Shown here in pieces: positions 1-9,420 of a stretch of 63,676 nt of DNA. Each line of letters opens with the position of its first letter. Position 1 is the stretch's first letter. The notes beneath the pieces are model-generated. The model was not told the DNA's origin. It searched no databases and saw nothing but the letters and a program-made list of their open reading frames with translations. The stretch is taken from NCBI GenBank assembly GCA_913020495.1, contig CAJWBJ010000006.1, positions 1 to 63,676 of the forward strand, in the 5' to 3' direction. Position numbers and translations under genes: made by a program. This stretch comes from an uncultured Oleiphilus sp. Lineage in GTDB: Bacteria; Pseudomonadota; Gammaproteobacteria; Pseudomonadales; Oleiphilaceae.

Positions 1-45
1 ACTTCTTGGTTTTTATCCATAATAATTAAAACAACCTTGGTATTT

Positions 46-945
46 TTATCTTAATAAATATAGCCGAAACCATGTAGCGCCAGAATAACCACTTGGCTTG
101 TCACCAAAAGGGCCAATGTTTCTTTGTTTAATACGGTTTGACTTGAGCTTTAATTCTTTAATCAGGTAGTCCCTGAATTTTGTTACTTGTAGCTCGGAAA
201 CTTTAAGCATCTCAGATACGGATTGCGATTCCAGTAAGTCAGAGTAAACAGTCAACCAAAGAACTAAAGAATCATCTTCAACTAGGGCTTTCTTTATGAA
301 TGCTAAGTCTTCTGTGTCTAATTGCGCTGAATCAAAAAAAACGCCTTGTTGCCAGGTTTTTAGCTTAGACATAGCCTTTAAAATATCACTTGGATTCGAT
401 ATTGAAGCAGGTGTTGAATCAGGAAAATAGCTTAAATAAAGGTACTGTTGCTTTCGACCATTTGTAACAGCATAAATGGATACAAAATAACGCTTATCTT
501 CAACAACCAGCTTTCCTGCTAAATAATATTGTTCGCTATCACGTCCATATAGCTTATTATTATGGAATATATTATTCGCCCAATAGTTACTACTTCCACA
601 AGCCCTCTCTTCACACTGGTATAGCATTTCACCCTTCGTTGAGAGCAAGTCCCGGTAAAATTGCATCGCCTTCTTACTAGAGCCGGGTGATTTTATTTTT
701 AATAATAGGTCTGTTCGATCACCAGCAAGAGTAAGTTCTTTCTCTATAATCAAAGTATTACTAATGCGCTTAGGTGTGCTTAATAAAAATTGATGCTCTG
801 AGCCTTTATTAAGACTCTTAGACTCTATGTTTACATGAGAATACAAGGGCACTTTTACATCCGTTTCATTTGAAACAGCCCAAACAACATTTAGATTAAT
901 AACACTTAAAACGAATATAAATACACTACGAATAAATAAATTCAT
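46..945 (-). CDS. DUF4892 family exported protein
   Basis: A 299-residue protein with an N-terminal hydrophobic segment (residues 4-23) ending in VVWA, consistent with a Sec signal peptide, so it is probably periplasmic or envelope-associated. The middle carries CGSSNYWANNIF, which I recognise as the hallmark of the DUF4892 family found in Pseudomonas, Marinobacter and relatives. The C-terminal part resembles the small OmpA-like tail of that family only loosely. It overlaps the upstream alpha/beta hydrolase gene by 20 bp, so it is translated as the last gene of the tatD-side operon. The molecular function of the family is unknown to me. Confidence 0.8.
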   Translation of the reverse strand: MNLFIRSVFIFVLSVINLNVVWAVSNETDVKVPLYSHVNIESKSLNKGSEHQFLLSTPKRISNTLIIEKELTLAGDRTDLLLKIKSPGSSKKAMQFYRDLLSTKGEMLYQCEERACGSSNYWANNIFHNNKLYGRDSEQYYLAGKLVVEDKRYFVSIYAVTNGRKQQYLYLSYFPDSTPASISNPSDILKAMSKLKTWQQGVFFDSAQLDTEDLAFIKKALVEDDSLVLWLTVYSDLLESQSVSEMLKVSELQVTKFRDYLIKELKLKSNRIKQRNIGPFGDKPSGYSGATWFRLYLLR

Positions 946-1795
946 GAATCAACTCTGCTGTGGCGGCGACATCGCCATCCATATGAAAATGATGACCACC
1001 AGAAACAACATGGCGATCTAATTCCTTATCGTCTTTTTTAAGATAAGTAAGGCGATGCTTTAGGCTTTCATAGCTGGAAAAATAACCTTTATCACCACAA
1101 ATAAGCCGTATAGGGCACTCAATACCAGAAAAAATAGCTTCAACTTGCGCTTCTGAAAATCTCATCAAAGAAGGCTCTAAAAGCCTAGGGTCAGAAGTCC
1201 AGCTAAAACCACCATCAACAGCTTTAATTCCACGCTCGACTAATAACATAGCAGCTTCTTTATTAACTTTCCCTACACCTGACATCCTGACAATACAGGC
1301 CATTTCTTTGCTAGGGTAAACTGTCATTTTAGACGATTTAAATGCACTAGCTTTTGTAATAGCCTTGCGTAGCTGAGGGATTATATTACGAGCTTCATCA
1401 GTTAGAGGGCCAAGACTATCCAGAAGTAGCAACTTGTCTATTCGATCAGGAGATGAAGCGGCAAGCAATGAGCAGACTATCCCACCAAGTGAGTGTCCAA
1501 TTAAACTCACTGGCCCACCATCTGTCACTTCATCAATAAACGCTAGCACATCAATAATATTTTCTAATAAATGATACGATGAAGACTTGGGTCGATGATC
1601 ACTCAAGCCATGCCCAGGCATTTCTAATGCATAGAATGGGCGAGTATCTAATAGATATTTACTCAAGGGTATAAAGGAAGCTGCATTATCAAGCCAACCA
1701 TGTAATGAGATAATTGGCACACCACTCGTTATTTGGTTTCTAAAGCCCGACAAGTTGAGACGTGGCGTACTTATCGTGAATGGCTCTAGTTTCAC
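926..1795 (-). CDS. alpha/beta hydrolase
   Basis: A 289-residue alpha/beta-hydrolase-fold protein. It has the oxyanion segment LHGWLDN (about 31-37), the nucleophile elbow GHSLGG with Ser102, and a late GGHHFHMDG that supplies the catalytic His (about residue 267). It has no signal peptide, so it is cytoplasmic. It is similar in layout to the serine hydrolases related to MhpC/BioH, but the substrate cannot be told. It overlaps tatD by 4 bp and the DUF4892 gene by 20 bp, so it is part of the same operon. Confidence 0.88.
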   Translation of the reverse strand: MKLEPFTISTPRLNLSGFRNQITSGVPIISLHGWLDNAASFIPLSKYLLDTRPFYALEMPGHGLSDHRPKSSSYHLLENIIDVLAFIDEVTDGGPVSLIGHSLGGIVCSLLAASSPDRIDKLLLLDSLGPLTDEARNIIPQLRKAITKASAFKSSKMTVYPSKEMACIVRMSGVGKVNKEAAMLLVERGIKAVDGGFSWTSDPRLLEPSLMRFSEAQVEAIFSGIECPIRLICGDKGYFSSYESLKHRLTYLKKDDKELDRHVVSGGHHFHMDGDVAATAELIHEFIYS

Positions 1796-2571
1796 GCTTG
1801 AACATCTTTAAATAAAGTATAAAAATTTTGCGTTGTTTGCTCAGCAACTTGCTCTAAAGGTATCCCTTTTAATTCAGCAATAAATTTTGCAACTTCAGGC
1901 ACATATTTAGGCTCATTCGGTTTACCTCTGAATGGAACAGGTGCCAGATAGGGAGAATCTGTTTCAATCAACATGCGATCAAGTGGTACTTGCTTGGCCA
2001 CTTCTTGCAGGGCCTTGGCATTTTTAAATGTCACGATACCTGAAAAGGAAATATAATAATTATGATCAATTGCACGGGCTGCCATATCCCAATCTTCAGT
2101 GAAACAGTGTAGTACTCCTGCTACATCCGGGTCTGAATATCGAGCAATATGAGCTAAGGTATCTTCTTTCGCATCCCGGGTATGAATAATGACAGGCTTT
2201 TTACATTCTTTACTCGCCAACAAGTGGCGCTTAAACCGCTCTAACTGTATTTCTTTACTATCTTCACCATAATAATAATCTAAACCCGTTTCTCCAATTG
2301 CGATCACTTTGTCAGCAGTAGCAAGGCTAAGTAAACGTTCTATGCTTGGTTCTTCGCCATCAAGACTTGATGGGTGAACACCAACAGATGCGTAGATTTG
2401 CGGGTATTCAGCTGCAATTGAAAGCACTTCATCAATATGTTCTAAATCAATGGCAACACATAACATGGCATCAACACCATTTTCTGTTGCGGCATCAACT
2501 GCAAGCTGAAGTTTACCTTGGTAGGTATCTAGTTTTAATCGATCTAAATGACAATGTGAATCTATAAACAT
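1792..2571 (-). CDS. tatD: TatD family metal-dependent hydrolase / DNase
   Basis: A 259-residue TIM-barrel amidohydrolase with the complete TatD metal-ligand set: DSHCHLD at residues 4-10, GETGLDYY near 92, HTRDA near 130, HCFT near 155 and ETDSPYL near 203. TatD proteins are cytoplasmic 3'-5' exonucleases acting on DNA and RNA, linked to repair and to apoptosis-like DNA degradation. Placement directly downstream of holB and pilZ is the standard gammaproteobacterial arrangement. It overlaps the following hydrolase by 4 bp (ATGA type). Confidence 0.93.
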   Translation of the reverse strand: MFIDSHCHLDRLKLDTYQGKLQLAVDAATENGVDAMLCVAIDLEHIDEVLSIAAEYPQIYASVGVHPSSLDGEEPSIERLLSLATADKVIAIGETGLDYYYGEDSKEIQLERFKRHLLASKECKKPVIIHTRDAKEDTLAHIARYSDPDVAGVLHCFTEDWDMAARAIDHNYYISFSGIVTFKNAKALQEVAKQVPLDRMLIETDSPYLAPVPFRGKPNEPKYVPEVAKFIAELKGIPLEQVAEQTTQNFYTLFKDVQA

Positions 2572-2748
2572 ATAACTTTTTCGAAATAATTAAGAGGAAG
2601 TAAGTTTAGCTCAGTCGAGACGAGGTGGGCAATGTAACATAAATATATACGTATGAAGAGACTAGCTCTTCATTCATAAAAGCCGTTACTCATAATAATA
2701 AATGAGCATTTTTTTAAATATACATTGTATGAGAGCAACATCAAATAC

Positions 2749-3099
2749 TCACATACTGTGCGTGGGCCGATCAGAGCTCAACGAGCCGGCAAGATAAGTT
2801 TCAATTTTATTTCTAGCCGTTTCATCTTCTTCATTAAATTGAACACCGATTCCGGCTGCACGATTACCTTGCGCACCTTTTGGTGTTACCCAGATCACCT
2901 TCCCTGCAACAGGAATTTTATCTGGTTCATCCATTAAATTTAATAACAAAAAAACTTCATCGCCTAATTGATAATTTTTAGCGGTTGGAATAAATAAACC
3001 ACCGTTCTTTATAAACGGCATATAAGCAGCATAAAGTACGGCTTTATCTTTAATTGTAAGTGTTAAAATACCACTTCGAGCACCAAAACCTGCAGACAT
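2749..3099 (-). CDS. pilZ: type IV pilus assembly protein PilZ
   Basis: A 116-residue single PilZ-domain protein. It contains NGGLFIPTAKNY followed by LGDEVFLLLNLMDEP, the signature of the stand-alone PilZ of the Pseudomonas/Xanthomonas type IV pilus system. It lacks the RxxxR and (D/N)xSxxG c-di-GMP-binding motifs, as the true pilus PilZ does; that protein works by binding partners such as PilB/FimX rather than c-di-GMP. It lies between holB and tatD, its usual place, with about 105 bp to holB. Confidence 0.92.
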   Translation of the reverse strand: MSAGFGARSGILTLTIKDKAVLYAAYMPFIKNGGLFIPTAKNYQLGDEVFLLLNLMDEPDKIPVAGKVIWVTPKGAQGNRAAGIGVQFNEEDETARNKIETYLAGSLSSDRPTHSM

Positions 3100-3203
3100 G
3101 AATCTCTCTTTAACTTAAATTGTCATTTACATCAGGCTAATCCTGACCTAGATATTAATTCAGTATAGGGCAGCAATTTATTCTTGCATCAATTAGACAT
3201 CAC

Positions 3204-4205
3204 TTAAGTCATCAATTTTAACCATTGGAACAATAAATATTCAAAAGTTAGTACTTTATTGGGGTTGGAGCTCCCTAAAAACAGACGATATTGTGTAAGG
3301 CTTTCACGATATAAAGATAAAAGCTGCTGTTCGCTGCACTTTTCAGCTAAATATCTCATCATTTTCTCACCATGCTGACCTTGTATTTCCACTTCATCAC
3401 CCGTCATTCTGAGCTTTAGAATTATCTCAAGCCAACGAAGCATCCAAGCAAGTCTAAGACTAAATAAGTCATCATCCCACCGGTTTGATACAGTGGATGC
3501 CAGACAGTCATTTTTTAATAACGAAGCTAACTCATCAAGCATCTGATTATTTTCAGCTAGCGCATTGAGCGATGCGTATTCTTTGGCTTTTAAAGGTGCG
3601 TTAAATGACAAATTCAATAATGCCGTCAATTCTGCTTCTGAAGGAACTCTTTCTCCATCAAAAGAACCCTTTAGCCATTCGCGAGCTAGTTTTGGGCTAG
3701 GCGTATCAAAATCGATAACCTGGCAACGTGAACGTATTGTCGGTAGCAGTTTACCGGCACTGTGACTAATCAAAATAATTAATGAATGCCCTGCTGGCTC
3801 TTCTAAAGTTTTCAGCAAAGCATTTGCAGCATTATTATTTAGCGCTTCAGCTGGACACAAAATTGTAATTTTTTGCCCACCCTGCAAGCTAGATAACGTA
3901 AAGAATTCAACCAAGGACCGAATAGCATCCACTTTTATGATGCGCCCTCCATCCTCAGGTTCGGTTAACCGAAAGTCAGGGTGTGTTTGCGCTATAGTCA
4001 ATCTGCATTGTTTACATTCACCACAGGCTTGTGAAGATTTTTTATCTTCGCATAATAAAAAAGCCACCAATGAATGAGCAAAATGTAGCTTCCCAATACC
4101 TTTTAACCCAGTAAATAAAAAAGCATGCGGTAAAGTATCGTCGTGATATTGTTTAGTAATATGAGACCATTGCTCAGACTGCCAAGGATAGATATTATTG
4201 ACCAT
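3204..4205 (-). CDS. holB: DNA polymerase III subunit delta prime
   Basis: A 333-residue clamp-loader subunit. It shows the P-loop-like GLKGIGK (33-39), the four-cysteine zinc module C52, C61, C64 and C67 (CGECKQC), NALLKTLEEP in the Walker B/sensor region, and SRCQ (arginine-finger SRC motif). Delta prime is the stator of the DnaX complex that loads the beta clamp. Its start overlaps the stop of the upstream transglutaminase gene by one base. This is unusual because tmk normally precedes holB. Confidence 0.93.
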   Translation of the reverse strand: MVNNIYPWQSEQWSHITKQYHDDTLPHAFLFTGLKGIGKLHFAHSLVAFLLCEDKKSSQACGECKQCRLTIAQTHPDFRLTEPEDGGRIIKVDAIRSLVEFFTLSSLQGGQKITILCPAEALNNNAANALLKTLEEPAGHSLIILISHSAGKLLPTIRSRCQVIDFDTPSPKLAREWLKGSFDGERVPSEAELTALLNLSFNAPLKAKEYASLNALAENNQMLDELASLLKNDCLASTVSNRWDDDLFSLRLAWMLRWLEIILKLRMTGDEVEIQGQHGEKMMRYLAEKCSEQQLLSLYRESLTQYRLFLGSSNPNKVLTFEYLLFQWLKLMT

Positions 4206-6238
4206 TATATTTTATATTGACCCTGTTCAAGCTTCATGGTGAGTTCTTCAGTAATTTTAGCTAATCGTGGATAAGTACTGGATTGTACGCGTTCAAGAAA
4301 AACCTTAGGTGTCTCACCTGTCGCTCTTTTTAAGTTTGTAAAGCGAGCTAAAAAATACAACCAAATCATATAATATTTTTCAACGTTACTGTAGCGCCCT
4401 GAAAACTGTTTATACCATAGAAAAAGCATAATCGAGACAGTAAAGAAAGTTATCCCTCCACCTAATAAAATTGCAACACGCATTAAATCACTAGCATCAG
4501 GAAATATCCCACCCAAAATATTTTTTATAAGCGACCTCTGCTGTTGATCGCCATAATTAACAACTGTTTTTTGCCACTGGTAGTTAAATTCATCTATTCG
4601 CAAACGTAACCAGTTAAGCGCACTAATGCGCAATGCAGCTGAAGCAAGCGGACTATTCTCCAAGAAACGACCTTGATCACCGACTGCAACATCCAAACCA
4701 CTCAATATTCGTGCAGGTGCAACCATCGCTGTAGGGTCCAAACGAACCCAGCCAATTTCAGGTAACTTTGCTTCGACCCAAGCATGAGCATCATATTGGT
4801 GAACGATATAATAATTGCTGCGTTCGTTATATTCCCCTCCCTGATAACCTGCAATCACCCTTGAGGGTATTCCGGCCAAACGTAGCAGGTAAGCAAGGCT
4901 GCCGGCATAATGTGCACAAAAACCAACTTTAGTATCGAACAAAAATTCATCAACGATATCACTTCCTAGCGCTGGAGGCTTCAAGGAGTAATAATATTCT
5001 TGTCTAGAAAAGTTATTCATTAAATAGTTAAGTAAATTAATTTTATCCGGGAAAGACACCAAAAGTTTATTCATATACTCCTGCGTCCGCGGGTTTGAAT
5101 TAAAAGGCACTTGTAAGTCTCTATATAAGTCAGTGGACGATCTTTCTTTCACCTTAAGCCTTTTTGCTGTTGGGATTATAAGTGCCGGCTCCATTATTGC
5201 TTTTTCAAATGTCATCTTGTAACGCGTTGATTGAATGGCATCTGTTTTTAACTGGAACACACCTGCTTCTTGCAACAGCACATTACTACTTGATGCTCGT
5301 GATGATTCAAGTGCATAAACCCATGACTGATTGCTGGGCTCCAACATTACTTCATAAGAATTTTCACCATGATCATACAAGAGGCCTGAGTCAATTTTAT
5401 TAAAGCGCTTGTAACTAAATGGTGGTGGACTTGCCCGCCATGATCGGCCATCAAAATTGTCGAGTATCAGACCACGCCAATAGAGGTCTTTATTTTCAGG
5501 AGCCTGCCCAGAAAAACTAACTCTGAACGCTCGTGCTGATGACTGTGCAAGCTCAGCAATATCACCGGGAGACATAAAATCAGTCATCCCCGTCGTTGCA
5601 CTCTGCGTTTTAATTGGAATACTCCATAAGGGCGCAATGCGAGGAAAAAACAAAAAACAAACTAAAACTATGGGGCCAGCAAGAAACACAGCTTTAAACA
5701 GGGATGACCAAGACACTTTATAACCTGAAAGCATGGAGCCAACATTTAAATATAATAGAACGTATAAACAAGCCAGTATTAAAATAAGCTGAAGTAATGC
5801 ATGCAAGAAACTTTGAACAAACAGGAATGATATTGCTGAAAGGTAAAGCATGACATACGAAAATAGTACAACATCTTTTTTATGCCTAAGCTCTAATAAT
5901 TTTAAAGAACTCGCAAGAACCAAAAAGGAGGCAGCCATGTCTACAGTAAAATTGAATTTATAATACAAAATAAAGACTGACGTCGATACAAACACAACGA
6001 TGAAACGCAAACCCGTTGAGACTGGTTTTCTAATGAGTTTATAAGTAACTAAGCCGAAGAAGCTAATACCAATGACGTATAAAATTAACCATATAGGTGA
6101 ATGGCTGAAGTGTGAACATAGCTGCAAGAATAGAATAAATATCAACACAGAAAATGGATAATTAAAGAGTTGGTCTGGCAGCTTATCTTGCGATTTTTTA
6201 TCTTTTTCCGTTCTAGTCATAGAAAACACTCTTATCAT
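4205..6238 (-). CDS. TgpA-like membrane transglutaminase
   Basis: A 677-residue inner-membrane protein. The N-terminus carries about six hydrophobic segments (DUF3488/TgpA_N, residues 25-205), followed by a periplasmic transglutaminase-like domain with the Cys-His-Asp triad in GFCAHYAGS (about 442), DAHAWVEA (about 484) and RLDPT (about 501). A late transmembrane helix (about 597-617) and a short cytosolic DUF4129-like tail end the protein. TgpA is essential in P. aeruginosa; its substrate is not known. The gene overlaps the DUF58 gene by 26 bp; a second possible start is the ATG at 6220. A DUF58-TgpA pair is common, but the MoxR-type ATPase usually next to it is absent here. Confidence 0.9.
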   Translation of the reverse strand: MIRVFSMTRTEKDKKSQDKLPDQLFNYPFSVLIFILFLQLCSHFSHSPIWLILYVIGISFFGLVTYKLIRKPVSTGLRFIVVFVSTSVFILYYKFNFTVDMAASFLVLASSLKLLELRHKKDVVLFSYVMLYLSAISFLFVQSFLHALLQLILILACLYVLLYLNVGSMLSGYKVSWSSLFKAVFLAGPIVLVCFLFFPRIAPLWSIPIKTQSATTGMTDFMSPGDIAELAQSSARAFRVSFSGQAPENKDLYWRGLILDNFDGRSWRASPPPFSYKRFNKIDSGLLYDHGENSYEVMLEPSNQSWVYALESSRASSSNVLLQEAGVFQLKTDAIQSTRYKMTFEKAIMEPALIIPTAKRLKVKERSSTDLYRDLQVPFNSNPRTQEYMNKLLVSFPDKINLLNYLMNNFSRQEYYYSLKPPALGSDIVDEFLFDTKVGFCAHYAGSLAYLLRLAGIPSRVIAGYQGGEYNERSNYYIVHQYDAHAWVEAKLPEIGWVRLDPTAMVAPARILSGLDVAVGDQGRFLENSPLASAALRISALNWLRLRIDEFNYQWQKTVVNYGDQQQRSLIKNILGGIFPDASDLMRVAILLGGGITFFTVSIMLFLWYKQFSGRYSNVEKYYMIWLYFLARFTNLKRATGETPKVFLERVQSSTYPRLAKITEELTMKLEQGQYKI

Positions 6239-7178
6239 TCAAGCCATGTAAAGCTAAAGCTTTTAAGCACCTTTGTTTATGCTGCTCTCCTGATGAGGGG
6301 GATATGTGAACATTTGGTATATCGAGCCCATATAGTTGTTGCTTCCGATTTAAATCTAAGACATCAAAGCATAAGTGCTGGAGCTTAGATTCAGTATCAA
6401 TCGCTTCATAACTGTCCCAGTTTAACCAAAAAGAGTCATAACCTCCTTGTTCGTGACTACGGATGACCAACTGATCTTTTGCAGCATACTGCTTCCATAA
6501 TATTCGTGAAGCTGTTTCACCTTGCTGGTAAGGTTTTAATTCAGTGAGGTCTTCAGACTTTAAATGCTGTTGATTCAGCGACAAACTGTCTGGCTTTCCT
6601 ATCACCCTGGTTCCCTCAATAGGTTTTGGGTAAACAAGTACTTTTGCATCCAACTTCAACCACGTCCAAGCAACAATAAAGCCAAAGGGAAAATAACTTT
6701 GAATTCGAAGCCGATCAAGAGTGTGAAGCCCTCGCTTTGCAGCAGGCAGCAACATACTATGTTGGCAGACTGAATCTTGTTTAATATTTGTTTCTATAAT
6801 TGGCTGCTCATTAATTCCCATACCAAGAGATAACGCAGGCTTTGATATTGAGGCCAACTGGATAGGGTATGGACAAGGCTCACCTTCAAAGCATTCCGCT
6901 ATTTCATAACTCGATATACGAAGACCATTCAGATTTAGAAAACACAACCAAATCGAAATAAAAAAAACAGAACTTATAAAAAAAGTAAATAAATAAATTA
7001 AGCTATTCTGATAATTAATCGCAGTCAGAAGCATGAGCGCTATAAGTAATACAAATGCAAACCCTGCTTTAGAAGGAATAATATAAATATTCTTCTGTGA
7101 AAGAATAAATTCATTTTTTCTTATTGACCTTGATGATAGCCAATTGCTTATTTTCTCTGAAAATGAAATTGATTTCAT
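6213..7178 (-). CDS. DUF58 domain-containing membrane protein
   Basis: A 321-residue protein with two N-terminal transmembrane helices (within about residues 38-85) and a C-terminal DUF58 region, a vWA-related fold, marked by DLTELKPYQQGETASRILWK and QLVIRSHEQ. I chose the ATG at 7178, preceded by GGGA, over an in-frame TTG at 7193. DUF58 proteins partner with MoxR AAA ATPases and with TgpA-type transglutaminases in envelope quality-control-like systems. The gene heads the TgpA-holB-pilZ-tatD operon and is divergent from the secreted protein at 7323. Confidence 0.85.
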   Translation of the reverse strand: MKSISFSEKISNWLSSRSIRKNEFILSQKNIYIIPSKAGFAFVLLIALMLLTAINYQNSLIYLFTFFISSVFFISIWLCFLNLNGLRISSYEIAECFEGEPCPYPIQLASISKPALSLGMGINEQPIIETNIKQDSVCQHSMLLPAAKRGLHTLDRLRIQSYFPFGFIVAWTWLKLDAKVLVYPKPIEGTRVIGKPDSLSLNQQHLKSEDLTELKPYQQGETASRILWKQYAAKDQLVIRSHEQGGYDSFWLNWDSYEAIDTESKLQHLCFDVLDLNRKQQLYGLDIPNVHISPSSGEQHKQRCLKALALHGLNDKSVFYD

Positions 7179-7322
7179 GACCTGTCCCACCAAAATAATG
7201 CAGAGCTCTTCGCACCTTTACTTTTCTTAACAGAAAGCTAACGTAAAAACCTTGCAATCATCGCTTGATCCTTAAATACTTAGCATCAGATTTAAATATT
7301 CCCCACCTTCGCAGGTACAATT

Positions 7323-7946
7323 ATGAAGCGTCACACTAAATTAGCTTGTTTTATTTGTGTAAGTACTGGCTTATTAAGCCCTATTGCCAGCCAGGCAGAA
7401 GTAAAATCTCTAACAAGCTCTGAATTGACTGAGACCTACATTAAAGACTCTACCATTATTGTCACGCCGAAGAAGAAAAACGCCCAACAAACAACCCAAA
7501 AAAGTTATTCTAGTCTAACAATTGCGCCTGTAGAGAATAATGATTTAGACCTTGAAGAATTGAGACGTTCTCAAACACATAATACCGGCACTGAAGTTTC
7601 TTTTGCGTTATCAGATGAATTACTCCGTAATGCAAGTATTGAGTCTACCCTCTCACCAGACCAATCAATTCATGTTCCAACTTATCAAGAGGTTACCACG
7701 GTTCCTGTTGCAGAATTATTAAATGACGCAAGATATACTGTTCCGGAGGGTGATTTTGACTTTTCCTATATTGGTAACGATTTAGGGCTTAGTCGTACAG
7801 ATAACCAGCTTACTTTTTCAATTGGCAACCTTCCTGGAATTCAGCCAATCAACCTTCCAGAGGGCGTTAACGACGGGCCTCTTCAGATAGTTCCCAGAGC
7901 TGGCGGCGGTTTCGACTTAACCATTAACATCCCTCAAAATAAATAA
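7323..7946 (+). CDS. uncharacterised secreted protein
   Basis: A 207-residue protein with a clear signal peptide (basic MKRHTK, then a hydrophobic stretch ending ASQAE near residue 25). The mature part is low in cysteine and rich in Asn, Thr, Pro and acidic residues. It contains the short repeated ideas FSIGNLPGIQPINLPEG and IVPRAGGGFDLTINIP towards the end, suggesting a beta-rich extracellular or periplasmic protein. I do not recognise a family. It is transcribed alone, divergently from the DUF58 operon across a 144-bp intergenic region. Confidence 0.7.
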   Translation: MKRHTKLACFICVSTGLLSPIASQAEVKSLTSSELTETYIKDSTIIVTPKKKNAQQTTQKSYSSLTIAPVENNDLDLEELRRSQTHNTGTEVSFALSDELLRNASIESTLSPDQSIHVPTYQEVTTVPVAELLNDARYTVPEGDFDFSYIGNDLGLSRTDNQLTFSIGNLPGIQPINLPEGVNDGPLQIVPRAGGGFDLTINIPQNK

Positions 7947-7956
7947 TTTTTTTCAA

Positions 7957-7980
7957 GGCTGACCACTAGCATGGTTAGCC
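7957..7980. terminator. weak hairpin between convergent genes
   Basis: A 9-bp stem (ggctgacca / tggttagcc, one G-U pair) with a 6-nt loop lies just after the stop of the secreted protein gene and before the end of the DUF2894 gene. It is flanked by a T-rich stretch on the left and only CTTAATTT on the right, so it is a poor but possible transcription end for the two converging genes. Confidence 0.35.
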
Positions 7981-8009
7981 CTTAATTTCACTATATATAA
8001 CACTAAACG

Positions 8010-8792
8010 TTAACGCTTCCCGCCACATTTTTTTGCCAAAGCTGGTTTAATCTTTTCATTCGTCTCCTCAAGCCAAAATACTGTATCAATATAGGAAACA
8101 AATCGTTTAAGGTATTGCGGTGACAAGTCTTGCATTGTAGTCAGTGACCGTATCGCTAACATATGAGGGTTTATAGGCCCTGGATTTTCAGGCCCTTCTT
8201 TAACTGCTTGCATGACTAATTTATCAGATATTACTTTGTCTTGATGTGCCCTAAATAGCCGAACTGATTTCAGCTCTCTCTTTTCTGTATTTTTGACAGA
8301 TGTATTATCAGCAAACAACTTAATGACTTCATATTCTTGCTGTTGTAATAAATCATTAAAAGTTGTGTCGAGCTGCCCACCCTCTAAAATTTCATCTTGA
8401 GAGAGTATTCGATTTGTAAGGTCAATCAGCGATACTCTACTCCTAGCGCGCTCCAAATACTCTTCCCGAATTTTAATACCAGAGAAGTTATTCTGACTAT
8501 AAAGGAGTTTGATGTGTTTCGCTGACTCAGGAAAACGAGCCTCAATACGGTTCACAACCAACTTGGCTCGCTCTCTTGCATGAGATAAGTCTTCTTGATA
8601 TTCAGCAAGGGCTAGCTGTATCTTCTTTTCTAAAATTAAAGCGACTGAACTTCTTACTTGAGATGACCGGTGAGACATCGATTCAATATAACGAAAACGA
8701 GCCTGATCAAAAAGATCCTCACCTTGCGCTAACATCAAAGAAATGACCTTATTGCTAGCAGTGCTGGTACTATCAATCATGATTCGCGGCAT
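8010..8792 (-). CDS. DUF2894 domain-containing protein
   Basis: A 260-residue soluble, mostly helical and highly charged protein. The C-terminal third carries the DUF2894 signature: LKSVRLFRAHQDKVISDKLV, then AVKEGPENPGPINPHMLAIR and LSPQYLKRFVSYIDTVFWLE. No enzymatic motif is visible. It is the last gene of the four-gene motor-like operon, with its start overlapping the OmpA-type gene by 20 bp. An internal ATG at 8780 is a possible alternative start. The family travels with DUF802 and DUF3348 proteins, so it is probably a cytoplasmic partner of the membrane complex; that role is inferred. Confidence 0.85.
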   Translation of the reverse strand: MPRIMIDSTSTASNKVISLMLAQGEDLFDQARFRYIESMSHRSSQVRSSVALILEKKIQLALAEYQEDLSHARERAKLVVNRIEARFPESAKHIKLLYSQNNFSGIKIREEYLERARSRVSLIDLTNRILSQDEILEGGQLDTTFNDLLQQQEYEVIKLFADNTSVKNTEKRELKSVRLFRAHQDKVISDKLVMQAVKEGPENPGPINPHMLAIRSLTTMQDLSPQYLKRFVSYIDTVFWLEETNEKIKPALAKKCGGKR

Positions 8793-9420
8793 CTAGCTTA
8801 CGTGAAGTTATAGGTACTGGTGCCATCTCTACTCTACGGTTTTTTGAACGGCCATCAGCATCAATATTTGAAACGACAGGGTTCTGTGCACCAAAAGCAG
8901 CGGCAAACACTATAGATGGCGACATTCCCTCTTGAATTAAAGTTCGAGTTACGGTTAATGCCCGCTGCGCTGAAAGCTCCCAGTTGTCCTGATACCGGTG
9001 ATTTCCTTTTTGAATCGGTAAATCATCAGTAAAACCACTCACCATCAAAAGTTGTTCGCGATCATTAAGGTAAACACTTAGCGGCGTAACCAGTGTTTTA
9101 AGAAGTTCTCTACCGAGTGGCTGAAGCTGGTCCGAATTAGATGCAAATAATACGCTACCACTAATACCAATACGCCCATCTTGTAGTGTTACCCTACCCG
9201 TTGCGAGCGGGTCAGCCAAGGCTTCCTCCAATGCAATTCGGCGCTGTTCTTCAGCTTGACGTTTTACAATTTCTTCTTCCAATGATTGAGCGATTTCTAA
9301 CTGAAACCCCAAAGCCCATACTAGCAACAAAACAAATACACCAACCAAACCCGACATTAAATCGCCAAAGATTGCCCATATAGGTGTCTCGCCCGAAAAA
9401 TCATCGTCAAGCTGTTCCAT
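8773..9420 (-). CDS. MotB/ZorB-like OmpA-domain stator protein
   Basis: A 215-residue inner-membrane protein. A short cytosolic N-terminus leads into one transmembrane helix (about 14-40) that begins PIWAIFGDLMSG, with Asp20 placed like the proton-binding Asp of MotB. After a short coiled coil comes an OmpA-type peptidoglycan-binding domain (about 70-205) with DNWELSAQRA and GRSKNRRVE. These features predict the ion-conducting, wall-anchored half of a MotAB/ZorAB-type motor. I use the ATG at 9420, which overlaps the DUF802 stop (TGATG) and follows GAGGAAG. An in-frame GTG lies three bases upstream. Confidence 0.9.
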   Translation of the reverse strand: MEQLDDDFSGETPIWAIFGDLMSGLVGVFVLLLVWALGFQLEIAQSLEEEIVKRQAEEQRRIALEEALADPLATGRVTLQDGRIGISGSVLFASNSDQLQPLGRELLKTLVTPLSVYLNDREQLLMVSGFTDDLPIQKGNHRYQDNWELSAQRALTVTRTLIQEGMSPSIVFAAAFGAQNPVVSNIDADGRSKNRRVEMAPVPITSRKLDAANHD

